The notes: generated by a model not told the origin, from the sequence alone. A stretch of 6,153 bases of DNA from Acidimicrobiia bacterium (GCA_019244985.1 JAFASB010000524.1:1-6153), one strand, 5' to 3'. Positions 1-5,907 are shown, counted from the first letter of the stretch. A program made the numbers and translations.

Positions 1-462
1 GTGGTAGCCGGCGAGGTTGGCGAAGGCCCACTCGCGCGTGCGTCGCGAACCGTGGAAGACCACGCGCCGGTCGGTGATCGTCGCCATCCCGGTGTCGACC
101 GCCGAGGGCAGCTCCTCACCGGCGTCCTTCTTGGCCCCGTCGACCGCGCCGCGGTAGCGGACACCGCGCGCCAGGCGGAACGAGAAGCCGGTGTACCCGA
201 CCGCCCACCGCTCGGGCGAGTTGCGCGGCTCCACCAGACTCACCCGCTCGAGTACCGAGAACACCCGCTCGCCGGGCGCCAACTCCAACGGGACACTCGC
301 GTCGTCGGCCGCGGTTGCGCCCGCGAACGACTGGGCGATCGCCAGCTGGGAGCGGAGGGCATCAGCTTCGTCCTGCCAGGGCTCGAGCGCCCGCCGGTAC
401 GCGGCTGCTTCGCGGCGGTAACGGCGCAACGAGCGGCCGGTCCCCAAACCCCACAAGGGCAT
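1..462 (-). CDS. Hypothetical protein with PH-like domain, C-terminus cut by window edge
   Basis: An open minus-strand frame of 154 codons runs from an ATG at 462 off the left edge. An in-frame TAG lies 4 codons upstream (472-474), so this ATG is the first usable start; no clear ribosome site precedes it. The N-terminus (residues 8-40) is Arg-rich and helical (RSLRRYRREAAAYRRAL). Residues 60-80 contain LAPGERVFSVLERVSLVEPR. Residues 126-153 (MATITDRRVVFHGSRRTREW, then AFANLAGY) match the pattern of bacterial PH-like/GRAM-type domains, in which a 'T-ITxxRxVFxGSxxxREW' pair of strands recurs. There is no signal peptide or membrane segment in the visible part. It starts 23 nt after the stop of the membrane-anchored protein at 486-1160 and could be its operon partner. 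The role is unknown; the PH-like label is by motif memory only, though the reading frame itself is solid. Confidence 0.75.
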   Translation of the reverse strand, partial: MPLWGLGTGRSLRRYRREAAAYRRALEPWQDEADALRSQLAIAQSFAGATAADDASVPLELAPGERVFSVLERVSLVEPRNSPERWAVGYTGFSFRLARGVRYRGAVDGAKKDAGEELPSAVDTGMATITDRRVVFHGSRRTREWAFANLAGYH

Positions 463-485
463 GGGCGAACGCTAACGCGCGCTGT

Positions 486-1160
486 CTAGGACGGGCGCCC
501 GGTGCACTCGGGGTGCCCCTGGGTGTGGAACGCGAAGTTCTGCATCCCCGCGTGATCGACGATGCGTTGGCCCGTGTTGATCGCCACGGTCCAGCTCGCG
601 GCCGCTCCCGGCTGCACGATGCTGCCCTCGGCGTCCTTGAAGATCACGTCCTGCGTGCTGCCGTCGCTGTAGTAGAGGCGCACGATCAGGCTGTCGACCT
701 GGATGGGCCGGTCGATGTGGTTCGTGACGGTCGCCGTGGCGTCGGTCTCGTAGTCGGTATTCGGGTTGATCTGCTTCGGGAACGTGTGCTCATCCACGCT
801 GGCAGCGGCCGTGCCGCTCCCGCAGCCGGGATTGTTGAACACCACGTTGGTCGTCGCCGGCGGCGAGGTCGTCTGCGTCTGGGTGGCCGTCGTCGCCTGC
901 GTGGACGTGAACGTCGCAGTTGTCGTGGCCGTGCCCGCGGACGCCGGCGCCGGCGCCTGGGTCGACGGCGGGGTCAACGGCGCGAGCGTCGCGACGGTCG
1001 TGGTCGTGGAGGTCTCGGGGACCCGGGCGAAGACCTGGCCGAGGACGCGCGGCTTGCTTGACGAGCCCGAATCCTCGGTCACGAAGTGACCGACTCCGAA
1101 CCCGCCGGCGAACACTGCGACGGCGATTGACCCCGCGACGATCGGCGTCGGCAATCTCAT
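486..1160 (-). CDS. Membrane-anchored secreted protein with Thr-rich stalk and FxLYD-like domain
   Basis: 224 residues of unknown function. Residues 7-27 form one hydrophobic segment (PIVAGSIAVAVFAGGFGVGHF) that is a signal anchor or uncleaved signal. Residues 48-106 are a low-complexity Thr/Ala/Pro/Gln linker, typical of an extracytoplasmic stalk. Residues 138-200 read like an Ig-fold FxLYD/DUF4352-type domain (TATVTNHIDRPIQVDSLIVR, a YYSDGSTQDV strand, then PGAAASWTV). Cys113 and Cys219 bracket this domain and could form a disulfide outside the cell. I chose the ATG at 1158-1160 because a GGGGG ribosome site (1167-1171) lies 6 nt upstream. An ATG at 1166 abuts that site, and the longest frame, from 1229, would begin inside the predicted promoter. 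The next gene downstream begins 23 nt after the stop. The linker composition is common in Acidimicrobiia. The family assignment is moderate; the topology is firmer. Confidence 0.8.
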   Translation of the reverse strand: MRLPTPIVAGSIAVAVFAGGFGVGHFVTEDSGSSSKPRVLGQVFARVPETSTTTTVATLAPLTPPSTQAPAPASAGTATTTATFTSTQATTATQTQTTSPPATTNVVFNNPGCGSGTAAASVDEHTFPKQINPNTDYETDATATVTNHIDRPIQVDSLIVRLYYSDGSTQDVIFKDAEGSIVQPGAAASWTVAINTGQRIVDHAGMQNFAFHTQGHPECTGRPS

Positions 1161-1200
1161 CTGCATCCCCCGCTCATTTGTCCCCTTCGCCTCGGTCGCC

Positions 1201-1229
1201 AGTATCGCGGCCTCGGAGACATTTGTCAC
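1201..1229 (-). promoter_or_regulatory. Sigma70-type promoter for the 486-1160 gene
   Basis: On the minus strand a -35 GTGACA (1224-1229, 5/6 match to TTGACA) is followed after exactly 17 nt by a -10 GATACT (1201-1206, 4/6). Transcription would begin near 1194, giving a leader of about 35 nt before the ATG at 1160. This supports the shorter start chosen for that gene. It lies in the gap between divergent genes. Confidence 0.5.
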
Positions 1230-1248
1230 GCGGAGTGGCCATAGTCGT

Positions 1249-1296
1249 CCTTCGGGCCCGCTCTCCGCGGCTGCGCGAACAAGCCCGCACCGAAGG
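1249..1296 (+). other. Inverted repeat in the DUF983 leader, overlapping its ribosome site
   Basis: CCTTCGG (1249-1255) and CCGAAGG (1290-1296) are perfect complements separated by 34 nt of GC-rich sequence. The right arm includes the AAGGG (1293-1297) that is the only ribosome-site candidate for the gene at 1310. Pairing would hide it. A 7-bp stem with a long loop can arise by chance in GC-rich DNA, so this is weak. Confidence 0.2.
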
Positions 1297-1309
1297 GAAC
1301 AATGGTGGC

Positions 1310-1774
1310 ATGACCACCCCGCCGGTCAACCCCTCGTTCGGCCGCATGCTCTGGCGGGGCATGATCAAGCACTGTCCCCGGTGCGGGACCGGCAATCTCT
1401 TCACAGGCTGGTTCCGGATGGTCGAGCGCTGCCCCGGGTGCGGCTACCGCTTCGAGCGAGAAGAGGGTTTTCAGCTCGGCGGGTACGTCATCAACTTCGG
1501 CGTCACCGAGGGCCTCGCGTGCCGGGCGAGCGCGGGCTACACCGGCGCCGCCGCCGCCAACCCCGACGTCGCCGTGTGGCCCGTCATCGTTGGCGGCCTC
1601 GTGGCCGCCGTCGTCACGCCGATCGTGTTCTTCCCGTTCTCGCGCACGATCTGGGCGGCGATCGACCTCGTTCTCACGCCCCTCAGCCTCGTCGAGCAAG
1701 CGGAGGCGGAGACCGCGGTGGCGGCGCGGGCTACGAGCTCCGACGAGCGAGGGCAGGCAGATTCAGCACCCTGA
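1310..1774 (+). CDS. DUF983 family zinc-ribbon membrane protein
   Basis: 154 residues. Two CxxC pairs (Cys22/Cys25 in HCPRCGTGNLF and Cys41/Cys44 in CPGCGYRFEREEGF) form the treble-clef/zinc-ribbon head that defines DUF983. A membrane segment follows at about residues 90-110 (PVIVGGLVAAVVTPIVFFPF), then the family ending SRTIWAAIDLVLTPL. The biochemical role of DUF983 proteins is not established. The start is the ATG at 1310, with AAGGG at 1293-1297; the open frame extends upstream, but the homology-like part begins here. Odd point: residues 63-84, where the family has its first membrane helix after 'GYxIN', read GVTEGLACRASAGYTGAAAA, which contains an Arg and is poorly hydrophobic. The last 14 codons lie over the 3' end of the opposite-strand crp-like gene. 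Family call is confident. Confidence 0.88.
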   Translation: MTTPPVNPSFGRMLWRGMIKHCPRCGTGNLFTGWFRMVERCPGCGYRFEREEGFQLGGYVINFGVTEGLACRASAGYTGAAAANPDVAVWPVIVGGLVAAVVTPIVFFPFSRTIWAAIDLVLTPLSLVEQAEAETAVAARATSSDERGQADSAP

Positions 1775-2393
1775 TCTCCCGCCGGGCCGTCTCGATCCAG
1801 CCGCGGTCCCGCAGCTGACGCAGCGCCTTCACCACGGCCTCACGCGACGCCCCCGCCCAGCCCGCCAGCTCCTCCTGGCTGAGCGGTAGACGGATGGCGA
1901 TCACCGAGTCGGTCTCCTCGCCGTAGCGCCCGGCGAGCTCCACGATCAGGCGGGCGATGCGGCCGACGGTGTCGAGGGCGCCGAACTCGACACGGCGCTT
2001 GTCCGAGTCCCGCAGGCGGCCGGTCACCGAGCGCAGGATGCCGAGCGTGGCCGCCGGGTTCCGCTCGAGGAGGCCTACGAACTCGTCGGAGGTGAGCACG
2101 TGGGCGTCGAGCGGTTCGAGGGCGGTCGCCGTCGCCGAGCGCGGTTCGCCGTCGATGGCGGAGAGCTCACCGAGCAGCTCGCCCGGACCGAGCACGGCAA
2201 CGAGCCGCTCGCGGCCGTCGGCGCCGTAACAAGAGATCTTCACCCGACCCTTGACGATCAGGCCGACCCAGTCGGAGTGGTCGCCCTCGTGGAACAAGGC
2301 CGCGCCCGTCCGGAACTTCCGCGCTCGGCCTTCGGCCCGCAGCAGCGCGACGACAGCGCTCTCAGTCGTCCCCAGTTCGACCGGATCCCCCAC
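1731..2393 (-). CDS. Crp/Fnr family transcriptional regulator
   Basis: 220 residues, the usual length for the family. Residues 15-105 are a cyclic-nucleotide-binding fold: ALFHEGDHSDWVGLIVKGRV, then the phosphate-binding-cassette region GELLGELSAIDGEPRSATAT (residues 71-90, with Glu76, Arg85 and Ser86 in the expected places). A long dimer helix follows (about 108-135), and a C-terminal winged helix-turn-helix (168-210), with LSQEELAGWAGASREAVVKA carrying the recognition helix. The only cysteine is Cys55, so it is not an Fe-S Fnr. Whether it binds cAMP or another ligand cannot be told. The start is taken as GTG 2391-2393, 26 nt after the permease stop. There is no Shine-Dalgarno sequence, but a TACACT -10 lies 7 nt upstream, which suggests a leaderless mRNA. 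It lies directly behind the transporter operon, so it may be partly co-transcribed. Its 3' end overlaps the convergent DUF983 gene by 44 bp. Confidence 0.93.
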   Translation of the reverse strand: MGDPVELGTTESAVVALLRAEGRARKFRTGAALFHEGDHSDWVGLIVKGRVKISCYGADGRERLVAVLGPGELLGELSAIDGEPRSATATALEPLDAHVLTSDEFVGLLERNPAATLGILRSVTGRLRDSDKRRVEFGALDTVGRIARLIVELAGRYGEETDSVIAIRLPLSQEELAGWAGASREAVVKALRQLRDRGWIETARREIRVLNLPALARRSS

Positions 2394-2400
2394 GCCGCGG

Positions 2401-2406
2401 AGTGTA
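2401..2406 (-). promoter_or_regulatory. Candidate -10 element for leaderless crp-like transcript
   Basis: The minus strand carries TACACT (fits TANNNT), followed by 7 nt and then the GTG at 2393. Initiation at the normal distance would fall on or next to the start codon. No good -35 is seen at 17-19 nt spacing, which is common for leaderless actinobacterial promoters. Confidence 0.35.
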
Positions 2407-2419
2407 AAGGCGCGCCGCG

Positions 2420-3304
2420 TTAGGACGCGGAGTCGACCAGACCCCAGCGGCGGCGGATGGCGCGCTCGAAACGGGCGAAGAACACCGAGTCGACCACGAC
2501 GCCGATCACGAAGATCGTCACCATCGCCGCCAGCATGGCGACGTAGTCGTTGTTCTGCTGTGTAAACGAGAGCCGTACGCCGAGCGACGGCTTCTTGGCG
2601 ATGATCACCAGCAGCTCGCCGGCCAGCAGGCTGCGCCAGGCGAACGCCCATCCCTGCTTGAGCCCGGCGACGTAGCCGGGGAGACAGGCGGGGATGATCA
2701 CGTACCGGTACGTCGACAGCCCCTGGGCGCCGAGGACGCGCCCGGCGCGCAGGAGCACGGGCGGTATGTGGTCGACGCCGGTGATGATGCCGTTGGCGAT
2801 CGCCGGCGCCGCGCCGAGGATGACGACGAAGAGGATCGCCGACTCCCTGAGACCGAAGAGCACGATGGCGAGGGGGAACCAGGCGATCGTCGGCATCGTC
2901 TGCAAGCCGGTGATCATCGAGCCGATCGCCGTGCGCAGCACCTTCGAGCGGGCGACGGCCATCCCCACGGTCGAGCCGATGAGAAGGGCGATGCCGTACC
3001 CGAGCGCGGCGCGCTGCAGCGTGTTCCCGGCTGCCTCGAGGATCGTGCCGCTCTGGATCTCGTGCCACAGCTCTTTGAACACCGCGATGGGCCCGGGGAG
3101 GATGTACGACGGCTTCCAGTGCAGCCAGACGACGGTCTGCCACAAGAGGAAGAAGATCCCGACGGCGGCCAGCTTGGGCCACGCCACCGCCCACGCGCGC
3201 CGCCCGGGCGACGGCGCCGGTGCGATGGGGACATCGAGGGCGTCGAGGCCGGCGAGCTCGACGTCGAGCGTGGCGGCGTCAGGCTTCTTCGTCGTCGTCG
3301 GCAT
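2420..3304 (-). CDS. ABC transporter permease, SsuC/TauC/NrtB type
   Basis: 294 residues forming the inner-membrane channel of the importer encoded with the two genes upstream. A cytoplasmic N-terminal tail of about 40 residues precedes hydrophobic segments at roughly 44-62, 98-117, 138-151, 155-175, 208-235 and 255-277, fitting the six-helix BPD_transp_1 family. The EAA-type coupling loop that contacts the ATPase is at about 184-218 (LLRAGRVLGAQGLSTYRYVI followed by the PACLPGYVAGLKQG part). The early ILPGPIAVFKELW motif is typical of sulfonate/taurine/nitrate permeases. The ATG at 3304 has a strong AAGGAGG site at 3314-3320, 9 nt upstream, inside the ATPase gene. The two frames overlap by 26 nt, implying coupled translation. 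The stop is TAA at 2420-2422. Substrate class cannot be settled from the permease. Confidence 0.95.
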   Translation of the reverse strand: MPTTTKKPDAATLDVELAGLDALDVPIAPAPSPGRRAWAVAWPKLAAVGIFFLLWQTVVWLHWKPSYILPGPIAVFKELWHEIQSGTILEAAGNTLQRAALGYGIALLIGSTVGMAVARSKVLRTAIGSMITGLQTMPTIAWFPLAIVLFGLRESAILFVVILGAAPAIANGIITGVDHIPPVLLRAGRVLGAQGLSTYRYVIIPACLPGYVAGLKQGWAFAWRSLLAGELLVIIAKKPSLGVRLSFTQQNNDYVAMLAAMVTIFVIGVVVDSVFFARFERAIRRRWGLVDSAS

Positions 3305-4037
3305 GACGGCGCACCTCCTTGCGCAGGCGCTCGGTGACTTCGGCGGCGACGGCTGCCACTTCGGGCGACTCGAGCCGGCGGGGCCGGGCGATCTCGATCG
3401 GGAACTCGGCCATGACCCGCCCGGGCCGGCTGGAGAGCACGAGCACGCGGTCGCCGAGGCGCACGGCCTCGCGGACGTTGTGGGTCACGAACAGCACCGT
3501 GATCCCGGTCTCGGTCCACACCCGTTCGATCTCGTCGTGCAGCAGGTCGCGCGTGATGGCGTCGAGGGCACCGAAGGGCTCGTCCATCAGGAGCACCTGC
3601 GTCTCCTGGGCGAGAGCGCGGGCGAGGGCCACTCGCTGGCGCATGCCGCCGGACAGCTCGTGGGGGCGGCGGTCACCGAAACCCTCGAGCCGAACGGTGT
3701 GGAGGAGCTCGTCGACGCGCTCGGCGCGCTCCTTCTTGGAGACCTTGCGCAGCCTGAGGGCGAGGCCGATGTTCTTCTCGGCGGTGAGCCACGGGAACAG
3801 CGCCGCCTCCTGGAACAGGAGGGCGGGCCTGCCCTGCACCTCGATCTCACCCGCGCCGGGCCGGTCGAGACCCGCTACCAGGTTGAGCAGCGTCGTCTTG
3901 CCGCAGCCCGATGCGCCGACCAGGCAGACGAACTCACCCTTGTCGACATCCAGGGAAATGCGGTCGAGGGCAAAGGTGTGCGCCCCCGCCGGGCCGTAGA
4001 CCTTGGAGACACCCCGGATGTCGACGGCGTGGGTCAT
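3279..4037 (-). CDS. ABC transporter ATP-binding protein, SsuB/TauB/NrtD type
   Basis: 252 residues, the cytoplasmic motor of the importer. All nucleotide-binding motifs are intact: Walker A GASGCGKTT (41-49), Q-loop Gln76 (LLFQEAALFPW), signature LSGGMRQRVALARAL (128-142), Walker B VLLMDEP (148-154) with Glu153, D-loop GALD (156-159) and switch His186 (FVTHNVREAV). The LFQE..LFPW stretch and the length fit the nitrate/sulfonate/taurine ATPase group. The ATG at 4035-4037 overlaps the binding-protein stop by 4 nt (ATGA). A CAAGGGG site lies 11 nt upstream inside that gene (4049-4054). The 3' end overlaps the permease start by 26 nt. The tail after residue 225 is charged and ends HADDDEEA. Confidence 0.96.
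   Translation of the reverse strand: MTHAVDIRGVSKVYGPAGAHTFALDRISLDVDKGEFVCLVGASGCGKTTLLNLVAGLDRPGAGEIEVQGRPALLFQEAALFPWLTAEKNIGLALRLRKVSKKERAERVDELLHTVRLEGFGDRRPHELSGGMRQRVALARALAQETQVLLMDEPFGALDAITRDLLHDEIERVWTETGITVLFVTHNVREAVRLGDRVLVLSSRPGRVMAEFPIEIARPRRLESPEVAAVAAEVTERLRKEVRRHADDDEEA
3314..3320 (-). promoter_or_regulatory. Strong ribosome binding site for the permease
   Basis: AAGGAGG on the minus strand, 9 nt before the ATG at 3304 and inside the ATPase reading frame. It fixes the permease start despite the 26-nt overlap. Confidence 0.8.
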
Positions 4038-5083
4038 CCCGACACCGACCCCTTGCCATCGGCCTTGAGGACCGAGTTCAGCGGCGACACGTCGACCAGA
4101 CCCTTGAGGTTGGTGTCCTTCAGCAGGCCGACACTCTGCGCGTCGGTCGCCTCCTCACGCAGCGTCGATGCCAGCGGGTCCCACGTGAACGTGAGGTCCT
4201 TCCACGCCGCTTGGACGACCGGGGTGCTGAGCGCCTTACCGGTCAGCTGGGCGATCGCCTGGTTCGCCGCCTGCTGGGCCGCAGCCGGATTGGCGTTGAT
4301 GTAGTTCGTCGCGTCGACGTTGCCCTTCAGGAAGTTCTTGACGACGTCGGGGTGGTCCTTCAGGAACTGGGTCCGCACGATGACCGTCGTCGTGAGGAAC
4401 TTGCCGCCCGACCACAGCGACGCCTCGTTGACGAGGAGCTTGCCCTTGCCGTCGATCACGAGCCGGCTGGTCCACGGCTCGGGCACCCATGCGCCGTCGA
4501 TCTGACCGGACTTGAAGGTGTCGAGGGTCTGGGCGTTGTCCTGCGGCAGGATCTGGACGTCGCCGCCGCCCTCGGTCGTGGTGTTGAGGCCGTTCTTCTT
4601 CAGCCAGTTGCGCAGGGCCACGTCCTGGGTGTTGCCGAGCTGCGGCGAGGCCAGCTTCTTGCCCTTGAGGTCGGCGGGGCCGTTGATGTCCGGCTTGACG
4701 ACGAGCCCGGCGCCGCCGGAGGTGGCGCCCGAGATGAGGCGCACGGCCTGGCCGTTGGACTTCTGGAAGGCGTTGATCGCCGGGTTGGGCCCGATGAAGG
4801 CGATGTCGAGGGAGTTGGCGAACAGCGCCTCGGTCTCCGCCGGCCCGGCGTTGAACGTCTTGGTCTGCAGGCTCACGTTCGACCCGAGGTCCTTGGCGAA
4901 GATCCCGTTCGCCACGCCGACGAGGGCCGTCGCGTGGGTCAGGTTCGGGAAGTAGCCCAGCCGCAAGTCGACGTGGCCGGACGACTTGGCGCTCGACGAG
5001 CCCCCGCCGCCACCACACGCAGCGCCCACCAGGCCCATCGCCACCACGACAGGCGCGAGCCGCCGCCAGAGAGACAACCCCAC
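4034..5083 (-). CDS. ABC transporter substrate-binding lipoprotein, NitT/TauT/SsuA type
   Basis: 349 residues. A lipoprotein signal peptide (RR at 7-8, hydrophobic 9-20, lipobox-like VGAAC with Cys23) is followed by a Gly/Ser linker. The mature domain is the NMT1/SsuA-type two-lobed fold: LRLGYFPNLTHATALVGVAN (40-59), FNAGPAETEALFANSLDIAF (77-96), GPNPAIN (98-104), SPQLGNTQDVALRNWLKKNG (146-165) and QIDGAWVPEPW (194-204). It captures the solute outside the membrane for the permease. The LGNTQDVALR variant occurs in sulfonate/nitrate-like binding proteins, and the neighbouring Rrf2 regulator favours a sulfur compound; this is inference. The start is GTG 5081-5083 with AAAGGGG (5091-5097) 7 nt upstream. 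The lipobox has Gly at -3, slightly unusual. The stop TGA overlaps the ATPase ATG. Confidence 0.94.
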   Translation of the reverse strand: MGLSLWRRLAPVVVAMGLVGAACGGGGGSSSAKSSGHVDLRLGYFPNLTHATALVGVANGIFAKDLGSNVSLQTKTFNAGPAETEALFANSLDIAFIGPNPAINAFQKSNGQAVRLISGATSGGAGLVVKPDINGPADLKGKKLASPQLGNTQDVALRNWLKKNGLNTTTEGGGDVQILPQDNAQTLDTFKSGQIDGAWVPEPWTSRLVIDGKGKLLVNEASLWSGGKFLTTTVIVRTQFLKDHPDVVKNFLKGNVDATNYINANPAAAQQAANQAIAQLTGKALSTPVVQAAWKDLTFTWDPLASTLREEATDAQSVGLLKDTNLKGLVDVSPLNSVLKADGKGSVSG

Positions 5084-5125
5084 GAAAATTCCCCTTTATC
5101 GATCGAGGCCAGAAAGTTGACCGAG

Positions 5126-5154
5126 ATAGTAGAGATTCCGGACGCGCAAAGCAA
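5126..5154 (-). promoter_or_regulatory. Promoter for the ABC transporter operon
   Basis: In the 91-nt gap between the Rrf2 gene and the binding-protein gene, the minus strand has a -35-like TTGCTT (5149-5154), a 17-nt spacer and a -10 TACTAT (5126-5131). Transcription would start near 5119, giving a leader of about 35 nt. The -35 is weak (3/6), which fits a regulated promoter. A direct repeat of GAGAT on the plus strand (5123-5127 and 5132-5136) brackets the -10 and might be part of an operator. Confidence 0.45.
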
Positions 5155-5174
5155 GCTGCATCCACCGCGCCGCC

Positions 5175-5651
5175 TCAGCGCCGCCGTGCCCGCTGGCGAC
5201 GTTCCTCGGCCTGGTACGTGGACGCCAGCTCCCTGACCTCCTCGGGAAGGTCGCCGGCTGCCAGGTCGGCGAGCGTCGTGGTCTCGAGCACGACGCGCAG
5301 GCTGGCCCGTACTGCCATCCACACCTCCCGCAGGCGCCTGGCCGGGCCCGGGTACGACAGCTCCGACAGGCTCTGGTCGTGGACGTTGGCCAGCGGCCCG
5401 TCGATCACGCGGATGACGTCAGCGAGAGTGATCTCCTCGGCCGGTCGCATCAGGGCGTAGCCGCCCTCCGCGCCCCGCTGGCTGCGGACCAGGTACGACC
5501 GCTTCAGGTCGTTGAGGATGCCCAGGAGGAACTTGAGAGGGATGTCCTGGGCGCGGGCGATGTCCTCGGCCTTGATGGGCTGCCCATCGGGCGCCTCGGC
5601 CAGTTGGGCCATTGCCCGCACCGCGTAGTCGACCTTCGCAGAGATGCGCAC
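5175..5651 (-). CDS. Rrf2 family transcriptional regulator, cysteine-free (CymR-like)
   Basis: 158 residues, normal Rrf2 length. The N-terminus MRISAKVDYAVRAMAQLAEA is the family hallmark. The winged helix-turn-helix spans about residues 25-70 (IKAEDIARAQDIPLKFLLGI followed by LNDLKRSYLVRSQRGAEGGY, the wing). ITLADVIRVIDGPLANV (74-90) and LREVWMAVRASLRVVLETTTLADLAAG (107-133) fit the dimerisation helix. It contains no cysteine at all, so it cannot ligate the Fe-S cluster of IscR, NsrR or RsrR. This matches CymR-type members, which sense cysteine status via a partner protein in Firmicutes. The start is GTG 5649-5651, with GGGAG 9 nt upstream lying in the end of the preceding gene, 4 nt away. 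It sits immediately upstream of the transporter promoter and probably represses it; the effector is unknown. The C-terminus is Arg-rich (RRQRARRR). Confidence 0.94.
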   Translation of the reverse strand: MRISAKVDYAVRAMAQLAEAPDGQPIKAEDIARAQDIPLKFLLGILNDLKRSYLVRSQRGAEGGYALMRPAEEITLADVIRVIDGPLANVHDQSLSELSYPGPARRLREVWMAVRASLRVVLETTTLADLAAGDLPEEVRELASTYQAEERRQRARRR

Positions 5652-5655
5652 CGGC

Positions 5656-5901
5656 TCAGTCTCCCGCGTCTCGCTGCAGGTAGAGCGCCGCCCCTACCAG
5701 GACCAGCGCACCCAGGGCGTCGCCGTCCTCGGGCTGGGCGTGGAGCATCCCAGCCCAGTGGCGCTGCGCCTCACGCAGCGCGTCGCCGTCGCCGTTGGCG
5801 GCCTCGGCCAGCTCGCCCGCGGCTTTGCGCAGGTCGCTCTCCTCCCGGGCCAGGGTCCCGGCCTTCTCGGCGAGCCGTTCGCCCAGCTCGGACACGGGCA
5901 C
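5656..5901 (-). CDS. Small hypothetical protein upstream of the Rrf2 regulator
   Basis: 81 residues, not recognised. The start GTG 5899-5901 is supported by a near-perfect GGAGGT site (5908-5913) 6 nt upstream. A longer start at 5925 would place that site inside the gene, so the shorter form is preferred. The stop is 4 nt before the Rrf2 start, so the two are almost certainly co-transcribed and translationally coupled. Residues 3-36 are strongly helical and charged (ELGERLAEKAGTLAREESDL), suggesting a coiled coil. Residues 40-60 include a HWAGMLHAQPEDG stretch, and residues 62-75 (ALGALVLVGAALYL) are hydrophobic, either a packed helix or a short membrane-associated tail. It has no cysteine and no known motif. 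Good ribosome site and operon position argue it is real. Confidence 0.7.
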   Translation of the reverse strand: MPVSELGERLAEKAGTLAREESDLRKAAGELAEAANGDGDALREAQRHWAGMLHAQPEDGDALGALVLVGAALYLQRDAGD

Positions 5902-5907
5902 TGTTCT

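Noticed and set aside
1..489. 162-codon plus-strand open frame at the left edge
   Set aside because: The opposite strand encodes a more protein-like sequence with a PH-like motif, while this one has the Arg/Gly-rich look of a shadow.
845..1020. Repeat-like stretch in the Thr-rich coding region, considered as a tandem repeat or CRISPR
   Set aside because: No fixed unit or spacing; it is codon-level low complexity from a Thr/Ala linker.
1161..1229. Longer N-terminus for the membrane-anchored protein starting at 1229
   Set aside because: It would start on top of the predicted -35 and put the strong GGGGG ribosome site and signal anchor 23 residues inside the gene.
1226..1699. Minus-strand open frame opposite the DUF983 gene
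   Set aside because: The DUF983 zinc-ribbon and membrane motifs on the plus strand are clear; the antisense product has no motif.
1731..1830. Search for an intrinsic terminator between the convergent genes
   Set aside because: No stable GC stem followed by a T-run on either strand.
2394..3194. Upstream extension of the crp-like frame to give a 487-residue protein
   Set aside because: The extension overlaps the permease gene out of frame and is Arg-rich nonsense; the family's normal length is reached from the GTG at 2393.
2694..4304. 536-codon plus-strand open frame opposite the transporter genes
   Set aside because: It is the mirror of three genes with intact ABC motifs. Its translation has no recognisable domain and an Arg/Pro/Gly-rich composition typical of antisense frames in GC-rich DNA.
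3911..5236. 441-codon plus-strand open frame opposite the binding protein
   Set aside because: Antisense shadow of a well-supported lipoprotein gene; low-complexity Arg/Gly/Val composition and no ribosome site.
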